Part shown: positions 25,251-38,910 of the stretch, in pieces | Position numbering within the stretch: the first letter of the stretch is position 1 | Layout of the letters: each line of letters opens with the position of its first letter | DNA from: Liolophura sinensis | Lineage: Eukaryota; Mollusca; Polyplacophora; Chitonida; Chitonidae | Length of the DNA: 64,000 nucleotides | Direction: 5' to 3' | Assembly: GCF_032854445.1 (NCBI RefSeq) | Contig: NC_088303.1 | Location: forward strand, 27,103,501 to 27,167,500 | The notes under the pieces: model-generated | What the model saw: only the letters and a program-made list of their open reading frames with translations | Told to the model about the DNA's origin: nothing | Database searches by the model: none | Translations under genes and position numbers: made by a program

Positions 25251-27119
25251 GAAGGTGACTTATGAGATGCGTTGGAGCCGGTGGTTGTCTTTATATATTC
25301 CTTACGACCCCCTTTTAACCACCTGAGAGCATTTCGTATTTCTCTCCACATTAATACGTAGTTTTTGAGTCTAAGTAAAACTCTCACAAGGCACAGCCGA
25401 AATTTCCCGTCGAGTAGGTGAACAGCTGTGTTTTGGGTATCAAGACCAACGACCCTTACCACTCAATTGTTTGACTTGCCATAATGGACTGGAAATGTCG
25501 ATGATATATTACGCATTCAACCAGTGACAGTATGTTGTAAACTAAGTCCCAGATGACGTGATTGTATTTCTAGCGTTCTCCGTTTGCACCTCACAAGTTG
25601 ACCATTGCCTAGATGTCAAGCCCAGGTCTTCCTGTCGCTATTGAGGCTGTGTGTTTACAGAATGAGCAGAATAAATCAATACTTATCCATAAGCTGTGCA
25701 TAAACTAGTCAAATAAAGAAAAAAACTGCACATTAAGACTGGAGACGACAACGTATGGACTGTGTTGGTTATCCCACTCCGCCCCTGCCTGAAGTTTTAT
25801 CACCTGGACGTTCCCCTCCCCTCCCAGTTCCTCCACCTCTCCCGGGCGATTTCCCTCCTGGATTTTCTTGCTCCCTCTCACTCAGTCTTCTCTCAAAGAA
25901 CTCCAAGATTTATGGAAAAGTCTGCGTTTACGATACGCATGTATCACATTTATTTTTTCATAATACCTTATGAAACTATAATACAATGAGCTTCATCATC
26001 TTAAAACATCCCCTGTCCAGATACACATGTTATTGTTTAGCGGAGTATCTTTATCATAATGGGTTATTGGTTTGGAGCCCATAATCCTCAGAAGATATTC
26101 TAGGATTGTGAAAACCTGATACGCCCGCGCTAAAAACACATTTATACAAACCCAAACCTGTGAACCTATTTGATACATGTAATGTCGTGTACATGTTTCT
26201 TGGTCAGAAGTGTTCTCAGCAATACGTCGTGTAAATGTTAACTAGCAGCTTCTTAAATGTGTGGCGTCCCTTAAGACAGTTACAAGTGTATGCGAAGAAT
26301 GATAATAAAAATGACAGATAGAAATTATCATCTCCCAGCGTACATATATACAGACAAAAATTTCCAAAACTACCTTCAACTGAAAATGACAGGTGGAAAC
26401 GTCCATGGGTTGGGCACGTTTAAGGGGAGAGAATTTTAACGGGTGAAATTTCATGGTGTGGGAGGTATCTTGCAGGGTGAAAGTATCTATGTCCCATTGT
26501 GTATACAGCCAACACTTCAGTATAGCGAAGTGAATTCCGTGTGACCTTTTCCCAAATATTACACTATCGTCGCCACTCTGGTTTTACTCCCATTTCTGTA
26601 GTCTTTTGCATTATAAACTGAATCCTTGGAGAAGATAAAGTAGCATCAATCATGTCTCCAGGCGCTCAGGGATTACAGTTATGACTCTCCGAGGAATGAA
26701 AATCGTTCAACAGCGTGACTTTCGTTGGAAACAGATTAGAGATTTTTTCCATTTTTAAGTCAATGATAATTTTTAAATGCTCAGTTTACAATAATTGAGA
26801 TTCATTCCATCGTTTGGACCTCAGCGCATTGCACTCAATGACTGTAGACGTCGCACACAAAACTATCGTGGACACTGATTCATTACAGAAAATTAGGAAG
26901 TGGTTTGGTTGGGCAATAACCCAAAATGTAATTTCACTTTCCATATACTCTTGACCATTTTTCATTCTTGTAACTTTAAAGTCAATCATTTATTTCTATA
27001 GTTTGATGATTCAAGTGTATTAATTTCCTGAATGACGTTTAACAAAAACACAGAAATTGTTCTGAACATAAAGCATATTTCTGTTCACGTTTTGTACCTG
27101 AACAGGTGGGCGTGTTTAA
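25251..27119. other. Unassigned DNA
   Basis: No gene recognised. A C-rich stretch at about 25,780-25,880 gives proline-rich translations in two overlapping frames, which reflects composition only. Confidence 0.5.
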
Positions 27120-27245
27120 AGGTATTTGGTATTTTACGCTCTACCCAAGAATATTTTACTCATACGATAGCGGCCATCTTTATGGTGTAGGGAACCTTCC
27201 GACGCACGACCTGAGAGGAAGTCGTCATGAGCTCCAGTACGGGCC
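27120..27245 (-). mobile_element. Eroded SINE fragment
   Basis: The minus-strand sequence keeps the family's GTATTTTACGCTCTACCC, AAGAATATTTTACTCATACG and GCGGCCATCTTTATGGTG blocks and a deleted version of the CGACCTGAGAGGAAG...CATGAGCTCC region. Head and tail are missing. Confidence 0.8.
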
Positions 27246-27712
27246 CCGTAACATTGCTGCAGATTTATTGAAACATAACATTCGTGACAAAATTTGCCGA
27301 CAACAGATGGGCGGCTAAAAATGGAGCTTGAAAGTCTACAGAGAATTAATCAGGGGTTTTGTTCCTTGAAATGTGATTTACGTTTAGGACTTCATTTCTG
27401 CTGTAATTGTAAGAAACCAAGACAGGCTTACGTTATTGTACGTCCGCCGACTGGAAGCCAGCCAAGCTTTATGCTATTATCTTCTTTGACAGATCTAATG
27501 ACATTGAATGCTCGTTCTGTTACATATTGGTCATATACCTGCACATGATGTGGGCTGAAGACAAACTAGTGTGAACTATACTGTGCTATTAGTATATAAG
27601 AATTTCGAAGCCTTTGTATGTCGCGTAATTTTCGTGGACTGTTCAAGTTTTTTCTCGGGCGTTAAAACAAAATATTAGCCGGGCGAGCTTTTTTGTCGGT
27701 TTAGAAGCTGTA

Positions 27713-27821
27713 ATGACTGACAGGTCGGGCGGAGCGGAGTTCCGTGCTTCGCCTAGACGGGGATTACATTGTTCCTGTGGCACAATGCTTGGAGTTTATG
27801 AGGGAAGATCATTACATGCGG
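27713..27821 (+). CDS. Candidate first exon or small ORF
   Basis: ATG at 27,713 opens a frame that reaches a 5' splice-site match (GCGG|GTAAGG) after 36 codons plus one base; unspliced it ends after 47 codons. The stretch is GC-rich compared with its surroundings and codes for a basic, Gly/Arg/Ser-rich peptide with a CSC motif. Without a partner exon it is only a candidate. Confidence 0.2.
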
Positions 27822-29090
27822 GTAAGGTTCATGTAGACTCCACATTTGCATGATTTTCATCACATTAGGGTTAAACAGATACATTTTAAAGAATATTGGC
27901 CTATTGTCTTTAGTTCAAATATTTTTAGACGTTGCCTGTTGTCTTTAGTTCAAATATTTTTTTAGACGATGCCTAGGCAATTCGGATGCATTTTCATCAG
28001 GTTTTTGCGTAGTTATCATATGTATGGGACAAATCGTTATAGTGGCGAGTTTATGACCCATAATTTGGAGTTGCTGTTTTCAGCTGACGTCTGGGATTGT
28101 GACATTCCGATGAGACTAGGACAAGACTTCGTTACGATAAGAGAGACAGCCTATGTGACATAATCTCTTTGATACGCCGTGATTCTGCTGCTAGAGATAA
28201 GACTAAGCGGTTTTTGGTTTGTCGCTGAATCTACATGTAGCAGTAGTAATTTGTAGTCAATGGAATCAAGGCTAATACGATTAGTCTGTCCTCTGAGGAT
28301 GTGAAAAGTGTGAATTGGCGCTCTCTTAGTTCCTAATGACAAATCCTTCAACTCACACGTTATTCTTTATCTCTAGAAATATTAAATCTCCAGCCATGTT
28401 CGAATAGATGGAAGCCATGTTTTCTTCATGACAGGGCTGTAAAGATCAGGCAACCCCATTTCAGCAGACTCAACGTTCTAAACTCTGACTAATCCCTTGA
28501 TGCAGATAATTTTCTCCCTTAAACCGTCTTTACTGACTTTGCTGTCTGTAAATGACTGTTCAGTTCACTTCTTCATACACAGCATTAAACTTCATATTAA
28601 CAATTGAACCTCCTTTGATTCTTCCACCATGGCAGCACTGATTTATCAACCACTCTACGGGGATATTTTTTTCGTGTAAATGCTTAAATAGTGGAAAACC
28701 ATTTTTTAAAAAATGCAGTGATGTGTACAGCAATTTATTTTATCCATTTTTTTTTAAATGAAGTCATGTGTATAGCAATTTATTTTAGGTACATTACTCA
28801 AAATATTCTGTGTTCATCACATTTAACAAAAACAACATGAAAACATGTCAGTCCATATGCTTTCCTCTCTGCCCAGTTTATTTGGAGATTTCCTCAATTA
28901 CAGATAACCCATCCTCATGGAACTTTTCATATGTAATAGCTGACTTGGATTCTAGATGTAGTTGTAGTGCTGCAGAAATGAACGCACCTTATCAGCCATA
29001 TGCACAACAAATCAGCTGTGTTTCCGCTGCACTGAATGGTTCTAAATAGTTTGATGCTGTAAGAGAAAGGTAGAAATTAAACAGTACTAC
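27822..29090. other. Unassigned DNA with two small duplications
   Basis: A duplication of about 37 bp sits at 27,898-27,971 (repeated GTCTTTAGTTCAAATATTTT). Another is at about 28,707-28,792 (repeated AGCAATTTATTTTA). No gene recognised. Confidence 0.55.
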
Positions 29091-29740
29091 ATGGTACAGT
29101 GCACAACTGCTCGGTATACTGTGCGGAATTGCTCGGTATACAGTGCACAGCTGCTTGGTATACTGTGCGGATTTGCTCGGTATACGGTGCACAGCTGCTT
29201 GGTATACTGTGCGGATTTGCTCGGTATACATTGCACAGCTGCTTGGTATACTGTGCGGATTTGCTCGATATACAGTGCACAGCTGCTTGGTATACTGCGC
29301 GGATTTGCTCGGTATACATTGCACAGCTGCTCGGTATACTGTGCGGATTTTCCCGTTATACAGTGAACAGCTGCTTGGCATACTGTGCCTAGCTGCTCGT
29401 TATGCTGCGCGGAGTTTGCTCGATATACTGTATTGCGGCTGCTTTGTACTGTGCGAGGCTTCTCGGCACAGTTGCTTGGTACAAACTGCTCAACACACTG
29501 TGCCGCTACTGCTCAATACTGTGCGGAGCTGCTCGGCATACTGTGCGGAGCTGCTCAGCATACTGTGCGGAACTGCTGGTCATACTGTGCGGAGTTGCTC
29601 GGCATGCTGTGAGGAGCTGTTCGGCATACTGCGCGGAGCTACTCGGCATACTGTGAGGAGCTGTTCGGCATACTGTGAGGAGCTGTTCGGGATGATGAGC
29701 TCAGCTGCTCGGTGAACAGTGAGGAGCTGTTCCGTATACT
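29091..29740. repeat. 22-bp satellite, dimeric (44 bp) then monomeric
   Basis: From 29,111 to about 29,380 two 22-bp types alternate: one ends CAGTGCACAGCT and the other ends CTGTGCGGATTT, both around GGTATAC. After an irregular middle, from about 29,520 the array is built of a single 22-bp type like GCTCGGCATACTGTGCGGA. Since 22 leaves remainder 1 on division by 3, three units rotate through all frames, so every + frame stays open. This explains the 190-codon frame at 29,143-29,715 and its neighbours; none is a gene. Confidence 0.93.
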
Positions 29741-31018
29741 GTGCAACAATTGCTTCTTTGCTCGGTTTACTATTTGACAATTGTATGTCCAATTCCACGC
29801 AGTAAACCGTGTAGTCACGAACGTTGCGCGGTGGCTGCTCAGAGCCATGCACTTACAATGCAGTGCCATTGTGTTGAAAACTGTAACGTACTGCGCAGTG
29901 ATATTTTCCTCCGTGCACAGTGTACCGTGCACTTACCTTACTATACCGGCTGGGAGAACCTATTTACTTTGTGTTGTTTAGACGTCTATCTTCTGACAAT
30001 GGCATAGCAAATGTTTACTTTAATACACACAATTGCCTTTATTTCTTTCTTTGTGCCTTACTCTCGCATTTATTTGCACAGTCGTATGTTATAAATATAT
30101 TAGTGTCACCTTAACAATGGTTCAGGGAATTGTTTTATTTGAATTCGGTTTTTAGACTCGGATTCAATGTTGCCTTTGATATAAAGTGCCAACTTATTTA
30201 ACACAATTCGCCTTTTTTTTATTGGGTAATGAGATCTTAGTGAAGCAGAAACTGTTGATGAATAGGCGATCACAATATAAACATCATTTAATAGCTGATT
30301 CATGCATCGCTTAAAGCGCATGCTACAGATCATAGAGCTTACGGAAACTAGCTGTCGACAAAATATTGGAATTGTGCCTAGACAGGCGGACATTGCAACC
30401 ATGCGCCATGAGGCGGGAGTTATTGGGTATTTCCGGGAGTGCCCATTAATAAATTGAAAGCTTAAGGCAACCTGCAGCAATAACTTCTACAACAATTTTC
30501 AGTCCCGGCATATTCGTGATCTCGTACCTGTTGGCAGATATTCGATAATACAGAAAACGAGGTCATCGCGCTATGGAAGAGGGCTGGATTCGTTTATGTC
30601 AGTATCGCCGGCTGTTTGGCTTTGTGCCGTCCAGGACGTCACAGTGGTGAACTGAGGTCAGCGATGTGACAGTCTAATGTGTTGAGCTGGGCGGCAAAGC
30701 CCATAACGGCTGGAGACTGGCCAAAATAATTTTCCCGTTCGGTTTATTAGGCTTGTCAGTTCGGACACACGATTATAGGTTACTTTATTGGTGCAATGAT
30801 TCACAAAGTTGGTAGAAATTTGTGCAAAAGCACGGTAGCCATCTAACTGACGCAAACTGCAAATTTGTAGCATCAACCTACTTTGTCCCAGTCTGCTGAA
30901 GTAATGTGACATCTAGCTGAATATCCCCGCGTTAAACACTACACAAAAGACTGTTTTCAATTGCCTAGACTATGCACCGAAATGGGATGTATGTCTATAT
31001 AAAAATTTGTCATGTTCT
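29741..31018. other. Unassigned DNA
   Basis: No gene assigned. A 124-codon minus-strand frame at 30,106-30,480 crosses an AT-rich stretch and has no recognised domain or splice context. Confidence 0.45.
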
Positions 31019-31080
31019 TCAAAGGACAGACGGCGTAAAACACCAATCAAATAAATAAATAAATAAATCAAAGGGCAGAC
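31019..31080 (+). mobile_element. Tiny 5'-truncated SINE with target-site duplication
   Basis: Only the last 36 bp of the SINE family are present (31,032-31,067: GGCGTAAAACACCAATC plus an ATAAATA tail). TCAAAGGACAGAC (31,019-31,031) and TCAAAGGGCAGAC (31,068-31,080) flank it, a 12/13 match, so this is an insertion that was truncated on arrival and not a decayed copy. Confidence 0.88.
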
Positions 31081-34000
31081 TTGATTAATCATAACTACAA
31101 AGCTTCCTAAAATATATTACATTTATTTATTTATTTTGTTGGAAATCATATTACAGGAACATTGACAAAAGGCAAATGTTAAAATGTAAACATTTTCTAT
31201 ATGTTCAAAGGATACATGTTAAATGTTGTAAAATACGAGAGATCACATCTTAAACTGTTACACAGGCTAAGGATTGCTTGCAAGTTGTAACATAATGTTC
31301 CAAGATTTTTAACATGTACAAGGCACAACACATAACAGTGTTTATTTGTTAATCTGTCAGACAGTGTTAATATTATAAGATGTATTAAGCATTTTTTAAA
31401 TTGTTGGATTTCTAAATCTTATGTAATATTATGTATGCCTTCCTTTCTTCACAACTGCAAAAATGTAGGATTTTGTTCAAGTTAAATAGCATTTCAGTCG
31501 TAAGCCTACATGTAAGCTGCAATTCCATGCATCTGCTAGTTCAGCCATAATTCTACATTGATGTTATTTATATTCAAATTTGCTTTTGTCAGTTCGCCTT
31601 AGGTCTTACATATGTACGTCTACGGGTCTATCAGGAAACTGTCTGTGTTGGTGGGCGTTGGTTCTCTCCAGGCTATGCCAGCTGTCTTTACAGTAAACTG
31701 TTACGTGTACAATTGCTACAGCTGGTGGGACTTGTTCGGCAACCAGAATGCGTGAAAAGCCTGGACATAACCTGACGACCGCTGCATTTATCTGGTTAAG
31801 GGACTTTCGCTTATACGCATATGCCAGAAGGGGACGGTGTCAAAGCTAGCAGAAAAAATAGTCCGCTGTTATAATGTGGAGTGTGTGTGGGTAAGTATAG
31901 CCCGAGTTATATAACGACCAAGGTGGCTCATTTCCCATTAGGACGAAGTCAGCGGAATGACAAGCGACATGCCTTCGGGATTGTCATAAATTATATATGG
32001 GTTACAAGAGCAGCGGCCATGCTTTCTATGTTAGTAACGCTGTACTCGGCACAGGCCATGCAACACGCTACCCTGTCACATTCACTGCCGTGTATGACAT
32101 TCCGCTTGATTTATTGCGAACGTATTTAGCTTCCGTTAGAAACTGTGGTATGACTGCCGTCGAGGTTAGAAAGTTACCACACCTGAGACATATTCTCACA
32201 GCATCCGTTGTCATTGACAACAACAATACCTTATCCCTTGCCCTTTCACATGGAAAGTCGTCCATCATCAACAAGATCGAGTATGAGAGCAGTTCTCACT
32301 GTTGCACTGGGAAATTTGAATTTTTTTGGTGAACATTTGGCCTGTCCTGAAATGCCAAAAAATGTTACTCCCAACGTGAGGGTCACCTTAGTTCTTGGGC
32401 CCAGTGTATTCTTTGAACAGGTATTACGGAATCCCATGGGTTAGAATACAAATGTTCATGTCTGTTATCGATTAAACAGAAATGTAGATTTAGAAATGCT
32501 TTTAGATAACAGTTTTAGAAGTTTTGACGGGAAACCAAGAGATAAACATCGATATCAAATGGAACGGTGGACAACAATCCGACATATTTATACGATACAA
32601 GAGATTTAATAGAAAAATCATAATCGTAACACCTTAGTTTTTCTTGTTCAGGCGTTTATTGAGAGTGTCATTGTGCAGCACTAGCACGTTTACCAGTTAA
32701 AAACCCGCACAACCATCACCACCTCTCCCTACACCCATCAAAATGCCGTATTTCACCAAATACTCGCTGTCACACTGTCGCCACTGTTCTGGTTTTATTC
32801 TCTGTGCTACACATCTGTGATTATATCCTGAAGAGTGGTCCGGCCTGATGTCCAGCTCGACGTCAGCATCGTGAACAGGCCGAGACGATCAATACACCCG
32901 GTTTTTTTCTAACAAAGTACTTATTGGATTAATCATGTTGATCTAGTAGAAGAAACTTAACTCCACTATGTCATTGTTATCATTCTTGTGTATCAGTGTG
33001 GCGAGAACTAGTGCTCAGATTGTACAGTCCAATGCCAGGCCTAACAAAATTTATCACGTGGACGCCGATAATTGTCAACTGTTCATCGATCAATTGATGA
33101 TTTCGCGTAGTTAAAATAGGACAAGTCCTGTTTTGTTAACCGATTTCTTATGATGCCACTTGTCGTATGTTAAAATTGCACGAAATAGCTCGTTACTATT
33201 TTCATTCAACGAGTCGAATTTGACGGGTAGACCCGGCAATTGTAATGTGTGAACGCAGTGTCTGTGACATATCCAGGCACTGAGATATACAAGAGTATAC
33301 ACAGATGGCCTGACGCCTACCAATATCCGTAATAGACAAACCCGACCCAGTTCTCCTAGCGAGCAACAGAACTGAAAGACAAACCCACAGAGGTAAATAT
33401 GTACACTGTGTGTGCTTTTTCGTGTAGACAATCCTCTAGGGGACATCTAATTTTAAGCATGTTGCTTTGTTCATATAAGGCGTTTTATTTTTCGATTTTC
33501 AAGCCTCAGAGTTCATATGACATATTGCCTTCTCATGTTCATGCATACATCACTCTGGCAGACTCCGTTCTCTTTTTCAGTTTTGATTTTGTTTCTTAAT
33601 GGTTTTGTCACTTTTTTGTGTTACATTTGCATGAATTCATTCCCTGCTAGATAGCGTGAATTATTCTGAATTTTTAAACCTCCAAACATTTGTCTTCTTT
33701 CTTTTCGATTTAAGTCCCAGCTGAATTGCTTGTTCCTGCGATTTTAATAAGAGGCAGAAACTTCTTCATCCAATATTTCACAACAACTATAGTGTCAAGT
33801 TTTCTCATAAAGTCAGAGAAGAGCAAGGCAACTGTCAAAGGCAGACGTACACAATCTGTCCTCTCTGTGGAGGACGCGTACCGAGATTTTCTCATTTGGG
33901 AGTCACGAAGATTACAGCGTGTTTTATATCACTGCCGTGTATGTATTTTAAACCAGTTCTACAACTAACTTTGACAGTCATCTGTGTTTTCCCGGAAACT

Positions 34001-35332
34001 TTGGTAAAATAGCCAGGAAGGCTATATTCTAGTTTCCAACTCCTTTTTATTGTAACGAAAGATGTGTAAACATTTGCGAAATGGACGATCGAGAATTTTT
34101 TTCAGTTAGGGTTACTGACCTTAGCTCTGTAAGAGACACCATACTAAATAAGTTCATCTCACGGAAGAATGTTGACGAAAAAAAGAGGTTCTGGCGGATT
34201 TCCACTGGAATCTCTCTTTTTCCCCTTCAAAAAATAAAGCTTATGTCAAAAATATAATGAAACTATTACCAGCCTGTGCAAAGAATGAATGAATGATCAT
34301 GGTATAACGCCACATGGGCATAGCTTGTCATATCGTGGTGAGAACATATTTACATAGTACATAGTGAATCCTCTGCAAAGTAAATCTTTGCTTATTATCC
34401 CATCGACATGTAATGCCTTAGAGATGTAATGCCCAATGTTTTCACATTGTAAGTTAATCTGTCTAGGCGTCCTTTTGTTTGTTCGCATGTACGACATGAT
34501 AGCAATACGAGTTAACCCGCTTCAGATAAGTATTTCATATTTGGTAACAGGTTCATATTGGAGTGCGCTGGGATATCATTTATACTTGAGCTGCTTTGAT
34601 ACAATTCTGGTTTCCTTGGCAAATGACCAGGAGTGGTAAGTTTGAAAGATGTGAACACAATATAAGTCATATCCGTTTCACACAGGAATTGATAATGGAT
34701 GGATCCAACACAACTGATGTCCCGCCGCCCCTTCTCGTGACAACGTCACCTTTCATTCCATTAACATGAAAACAATTGGCGTCACAGAATGATTGACCAT
34801 TTGGAACCAATGTCAGGGACATTCGGTTGACCAATTTACTGCAACACTGCTTATGATTGACCTATTGCGTGTTCTTGACTGACCTTGTCTAAATGGTACA
34901 ATGTCCATACTGAGGTGAGCTACTGGCCTGTCTATAGTCCGAACGATTCGAGCATATGGTCTGGTTTCTATGGCAAGCAGTTGGAAATAGAAAGTTTCAG
35001 CGATGTGAAACTGCTCGATAAAGATTTCATATTTGGCATGTTTGGAAGCCAGGGTCATATTGAAATGAACTAGGTTTAATTTTAAACATGAGCTCTTTTT
35101 ATCAAATTTCTTGTTTCCATGGCCACTAACAAGTAAGAAAATCTTTAAATGCTATAAATGAAATATCACCAGTCGCATCATTTCACATGGTGTTGAATAA
35201 ACACCAAGGTTGTACATTGTGGAATACTAGACACGCTTTCAGACTTTTAACTTTAATCCGTTTTTTAAGATTATGGAAACTGTCATGTCAAGCCGTTTCA
35301 CATTCTGACAAAAGTCATGTCAGGTAATGTTA
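31081..35332. other. Unassigned DNA
   Basis: No gene recognised in more than 4 kb. The open frames at 31,881-32,444 (both strands) and 33,111-33,446 (minus) are about 60-110 codons with no identifiable domain. I cannot exclude a single short exon near 31.9-32.3 kb. Confidence 0.45.
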
Positions 35333-35640
35333 CACTGTGGTTCTGGCAAAAGGCATGTCATGTAATGTTACACTGTGGTTCTGGCAAAAGGCATGTCATG
35401 TAATGTTACACTGTGGTTCTGGCAAAAGGCATGTCATGTAATGTTACACCGTGCTTCTGGCAAAAGGCATGTCATGTAATGTTACATTGTGGTTCTCGCA
35501 AAAGCCATGTCATGCTGTTTCACATAGAGGATCTGGCAAACTCCATACTATGCCGTTTCATACAGAAGCTCTGTAAAATTGATGTTTAGCCGTTTCATAA
35601 AGAGGTTACGCCAAGATCATGTCATGTGGTTTTACGTAAT
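35333..35640. repeat. 38-bp minisatellite with degenerate flank
   Basis: Well-conserved copies start at 35,343, 35,381, 35,419 and 35,457, each with GGCATGTCATGTAATGTTAC. More diverged units with the block TGCCGTTTCA extend before and after, to about 35,640. Confidence 0.92.
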
Positions 35641-36297
35641 GGTTCCTCCATAGGGATGGAAAAGTTTTCAGTTTGTACTGAGGATGATTCAGTAATTATT
35701 ATAGGTAAATAAGTATTTCTTTTTGTTTATTTGTAATCCTATCACTCTAGTTTAGTACATAAGTAAATATCTATGATTGGCCATGGACTAAGATAAAATT
35801 AAGGTCAACTGGGTAGCCAAGTCAAATACACTATGCATATACAAGATACAATACTTCCTCAGATTGCTTTGGTTGAAAGCACAGCAACTCTGAATCATGC
35901 CCAGCGGATATGTCTGGAGCTATACCCTCCAAAAGCAAACTAAGGACGTTAATAGTCCCAATAATAATAAAACGTCTGAGTATCATAAAAATCCAAAATT
36001 CTCACAGTTCACTAGAGAAGACCAAGCCTTTCCAACCTTTTATCGCCTTCTCTCAAAGGCAAGTGTCAACTACATGTGATAAAACTTCCCCTGGCGCTTG
36101 TAACACCGTAGGGCCAGGCAGGCGGCAAATTTAGTACACGTCGGTGGTTGTAGAGGTGTTTGGTGTCAATAAATTATCACCGGGAAAGGAGCGTTTTCAA
36201 CCTACTAATGCCGTCGCCAATCCCTCCATGGTCAAATGTGTTTCACACATACAATTAGTGCAATAATCTAACCACTGCTAAATGTATAAGACATTGT
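35641..36297. other. Unassigned DNA
   Basis: Two overlapping + strand frames at 35,897-36,134 are short and unsupported. Nothing else is seen. Confidence 0.45.
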
Positions 36298-36342
36298 CAC
36301 ACACACACACACACTCACACACACACACACACACACACACTT
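36298..36342. repeat. (CA)n microsatellite
   Basis: An alternating CA run broken once by a T. Confidence 0.97.
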
Positions 36343-38910
36343 AGCCTTAATATTAATTTCTGCTTTGTAAGTCACTCAATCGTTTTTTTTTATTTGTTCT
36401 ATCATTTTCTTCGTTTGTATTTTTTTTCAAAACATTTTTCTTTTCATTTCATTTTAAAGGATTAGAAATGTAGCTGTCTCGCTTTTCTAAACCTTCCTTA
36501 AGGGATAACAGCAGTACACAGCCCAGTTATTTGTGTGCTGGTTTTGGTAACCCTATATCAGGCTTTTAGCCAATAGAAAGACCGTTAGGCTTGGTGAGAC
36601 TAATTAAATGCAGGATTCATTGGGCAGTCTATAAAATAACACTTTTGACACTTAGTACTTAAAACGTATCTTCTTTTCTTTTTCAAATCACATTCTGATT
36701 GAAGTAAAACTGAACGCGTTTTTGGTGGCTAGGCAGAGTAGACCATAGATTTGTGCGGACTTACACTTTACATATTTTGATTCGCATTCACCTTCATAAG
36801 CATGATAAATGATTGTTGGAGACTACATGTTATATAGGGAACTGATTAACCTTCCTCCTTTATTGTCCCTGAGGCGACTTTTAATGTTATGTTCTACAAT
36901 GTTATGCTATACTACTTAATGAACATGCGGGTCACGAACTCGCTTTCATCAAATTTCAGCGCACGATTTCCTATGCATGCTGTGATTTCTGTGTAGACAA
37001 GGAAAATCTTTGGTAACATCGTCATCTATTGGTCTATCTGGTAACAACTTTTTTTCGATTTCTGTTAAACTAACGCGTTTATTCGAAATATCGTGAACGG
37101 ATGCACGCTTTGTAGGCGCCAAATCGTATCCAACACAGACAGATTACGCCATGACTGAGGATTTAATAAAACAAAATTGAAACTGACTCTGCGCGCGGTA
37201 ATCAATTTCGATCACTGGATTTCGATTAGGGATATCGTGTGGCAGTGGAAAGATAATTGTTATTGGCCTGCCAGAATTGCGAACTATCATTTCAAACTGG
37301 CCTGTTTGATAAGACTTTAACTAGGTTTCGATGGCATTCCCTGAAGGCAATCCCTTTCCTCGGGCTACCTCCAGAGGAAATTGCTTCATGTTATATAATC
37401 ATGTTTGGCCTTATCTGCAGAGAACAGGATACAGCACGAGACAGACCCATCTCCTGAACAGTGCGCATCGGATTTGAAAGGAAATAAGTCATAACGCTTA
37501 CAAAATGGTGTTCTCGGTGATATCTCCACGCTAGATTCCATTACTAAACTTTGTCACCTGTGAACAGAAAGCGATTCATTTCTGTCAGTGCCACCCCTTG
37601 AAGTTCACAAGCTGTGAAAAGGTTTGCCTGAGGTAGATGCCTCGTTTTTCTTTTGTTTGACAGTTTGTATAATTGCACTGTTTGTCCATTCTCTAACCGA
37701 GTATACACTGCGGTGACGACTACTTTTTTGGTGACGTTACCTCATGCTACTGGATTCGTAGGACTTAAATACGACCATACCACAAAGTCACACTCTGATG
37801 ATCAACAGGAAACTGAAGGGGTTTTTTCTCATGTATTTGATCGCGTCAGATGCCATTTAGATTGAAAAGCAAATCACTGTTGTCGTTTCCTATTCAGGTC
37901 ATGGTTCTATAGATTGGGAATCAGTTTAAGACAAATATTGACACGAACTCGGCGACACGTAACCTGTGATGTAAAAACACCATTGCCTGTGTCTAATGTT
38001 TAAAGAGCCGCGACGGAGTGGGGTATGTGAACCTATGTGATTTGGTCCACATTAGGCTTATTGATAATTAGTCGGCATGCTATTTTCTTGAGTTTATCAT
38101 TCAGCCTCACTTAGTAACCTCTCATTTCTAAAGGAGATAACCCTGTGTTCGTAGAAACTTTCAACGATGACTCACTGTACTGTGCCGTCTGTCATCATTT
38201 ATGATATTATAATCAGTGCTATTTTTTCATGATTTGGGTTTTAGAGAACATTCAGTCGCATTTTTACATCTCCATGTTTACTGTATTCCGTTGAAACTCT
38301 CTGGACGTATCTCAGGGTATGATCACGTTGTGCGGAAATTCCAAATCCGAAATGCTAAAATGTATATGGACCAGTCTGGATGCCATGGTAATTGAACATG
38401 GCTCTACATCTCAAATCCCCATGGCAAGGTGCTGTGGTAATGTCACATCTGGAATATCACGCCGTCCAAACACACGGATGTTGGTTTCATTTACACAAAT
38501 CGCCAGGGGCCAAAAAGAAAACGAGTCAACCAAACTACATCAGGCTAAACCTATGTTGTATTTAGATATTTTGGCAAATACATATCAGTGTTTTAGGCAA
38601 TACATAGCGGTCATAAAAATAAATGGTGACAGATGTTAGAAAAAGTAATATCTTGCCTATCAATAATGTACTGGAACACAGACGTCAGGGTAAACCCTGT
38701 TTCTCGGGCCTTATTTGGCATCTATTGTGGCCAGGAGCTTCATTCTATGTTTCGGTTTTGTTCTCCATTTGTTGCTGAATATGATCCTTTTTTTGCACGC
38801 TTGGTAGATATATTAACCATTTTTCTGTCTTTGTTATCTTTGAATTCCCTATCAATATACAAGCAATGGGTCTTGATGGCGTATGGACTTCCTCCTTCAA
38901 ACCTGTATAT
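36343..38910. other. Unassigned DNA
   Basis: No gene recognised. Two adjoining + strand frames (38,319-38,639 and 38,633-38,935) are about 100 codons each. They have AT-rich, hydrophobic-biased translations and no recognisable domain. Confidence 0.45.

Noticed and set aside
24989-25462. 157-codon minus-strand frame
   Set aside because: Built mainly from the 102-bp minisatellite read in one frame; no independent coding evidence.
29143-29715. 190-codon + strand open frame
   Set aside because: It is a translation of the 22-bp satellite; all three + frames are open because of the repeat period, and the peptide is a shifted repeat.
30106-30480. 124-codon minus-strand frame
   Set aside because: Unrecognised translation in AT-rich sequence, with no splice or promoter context.
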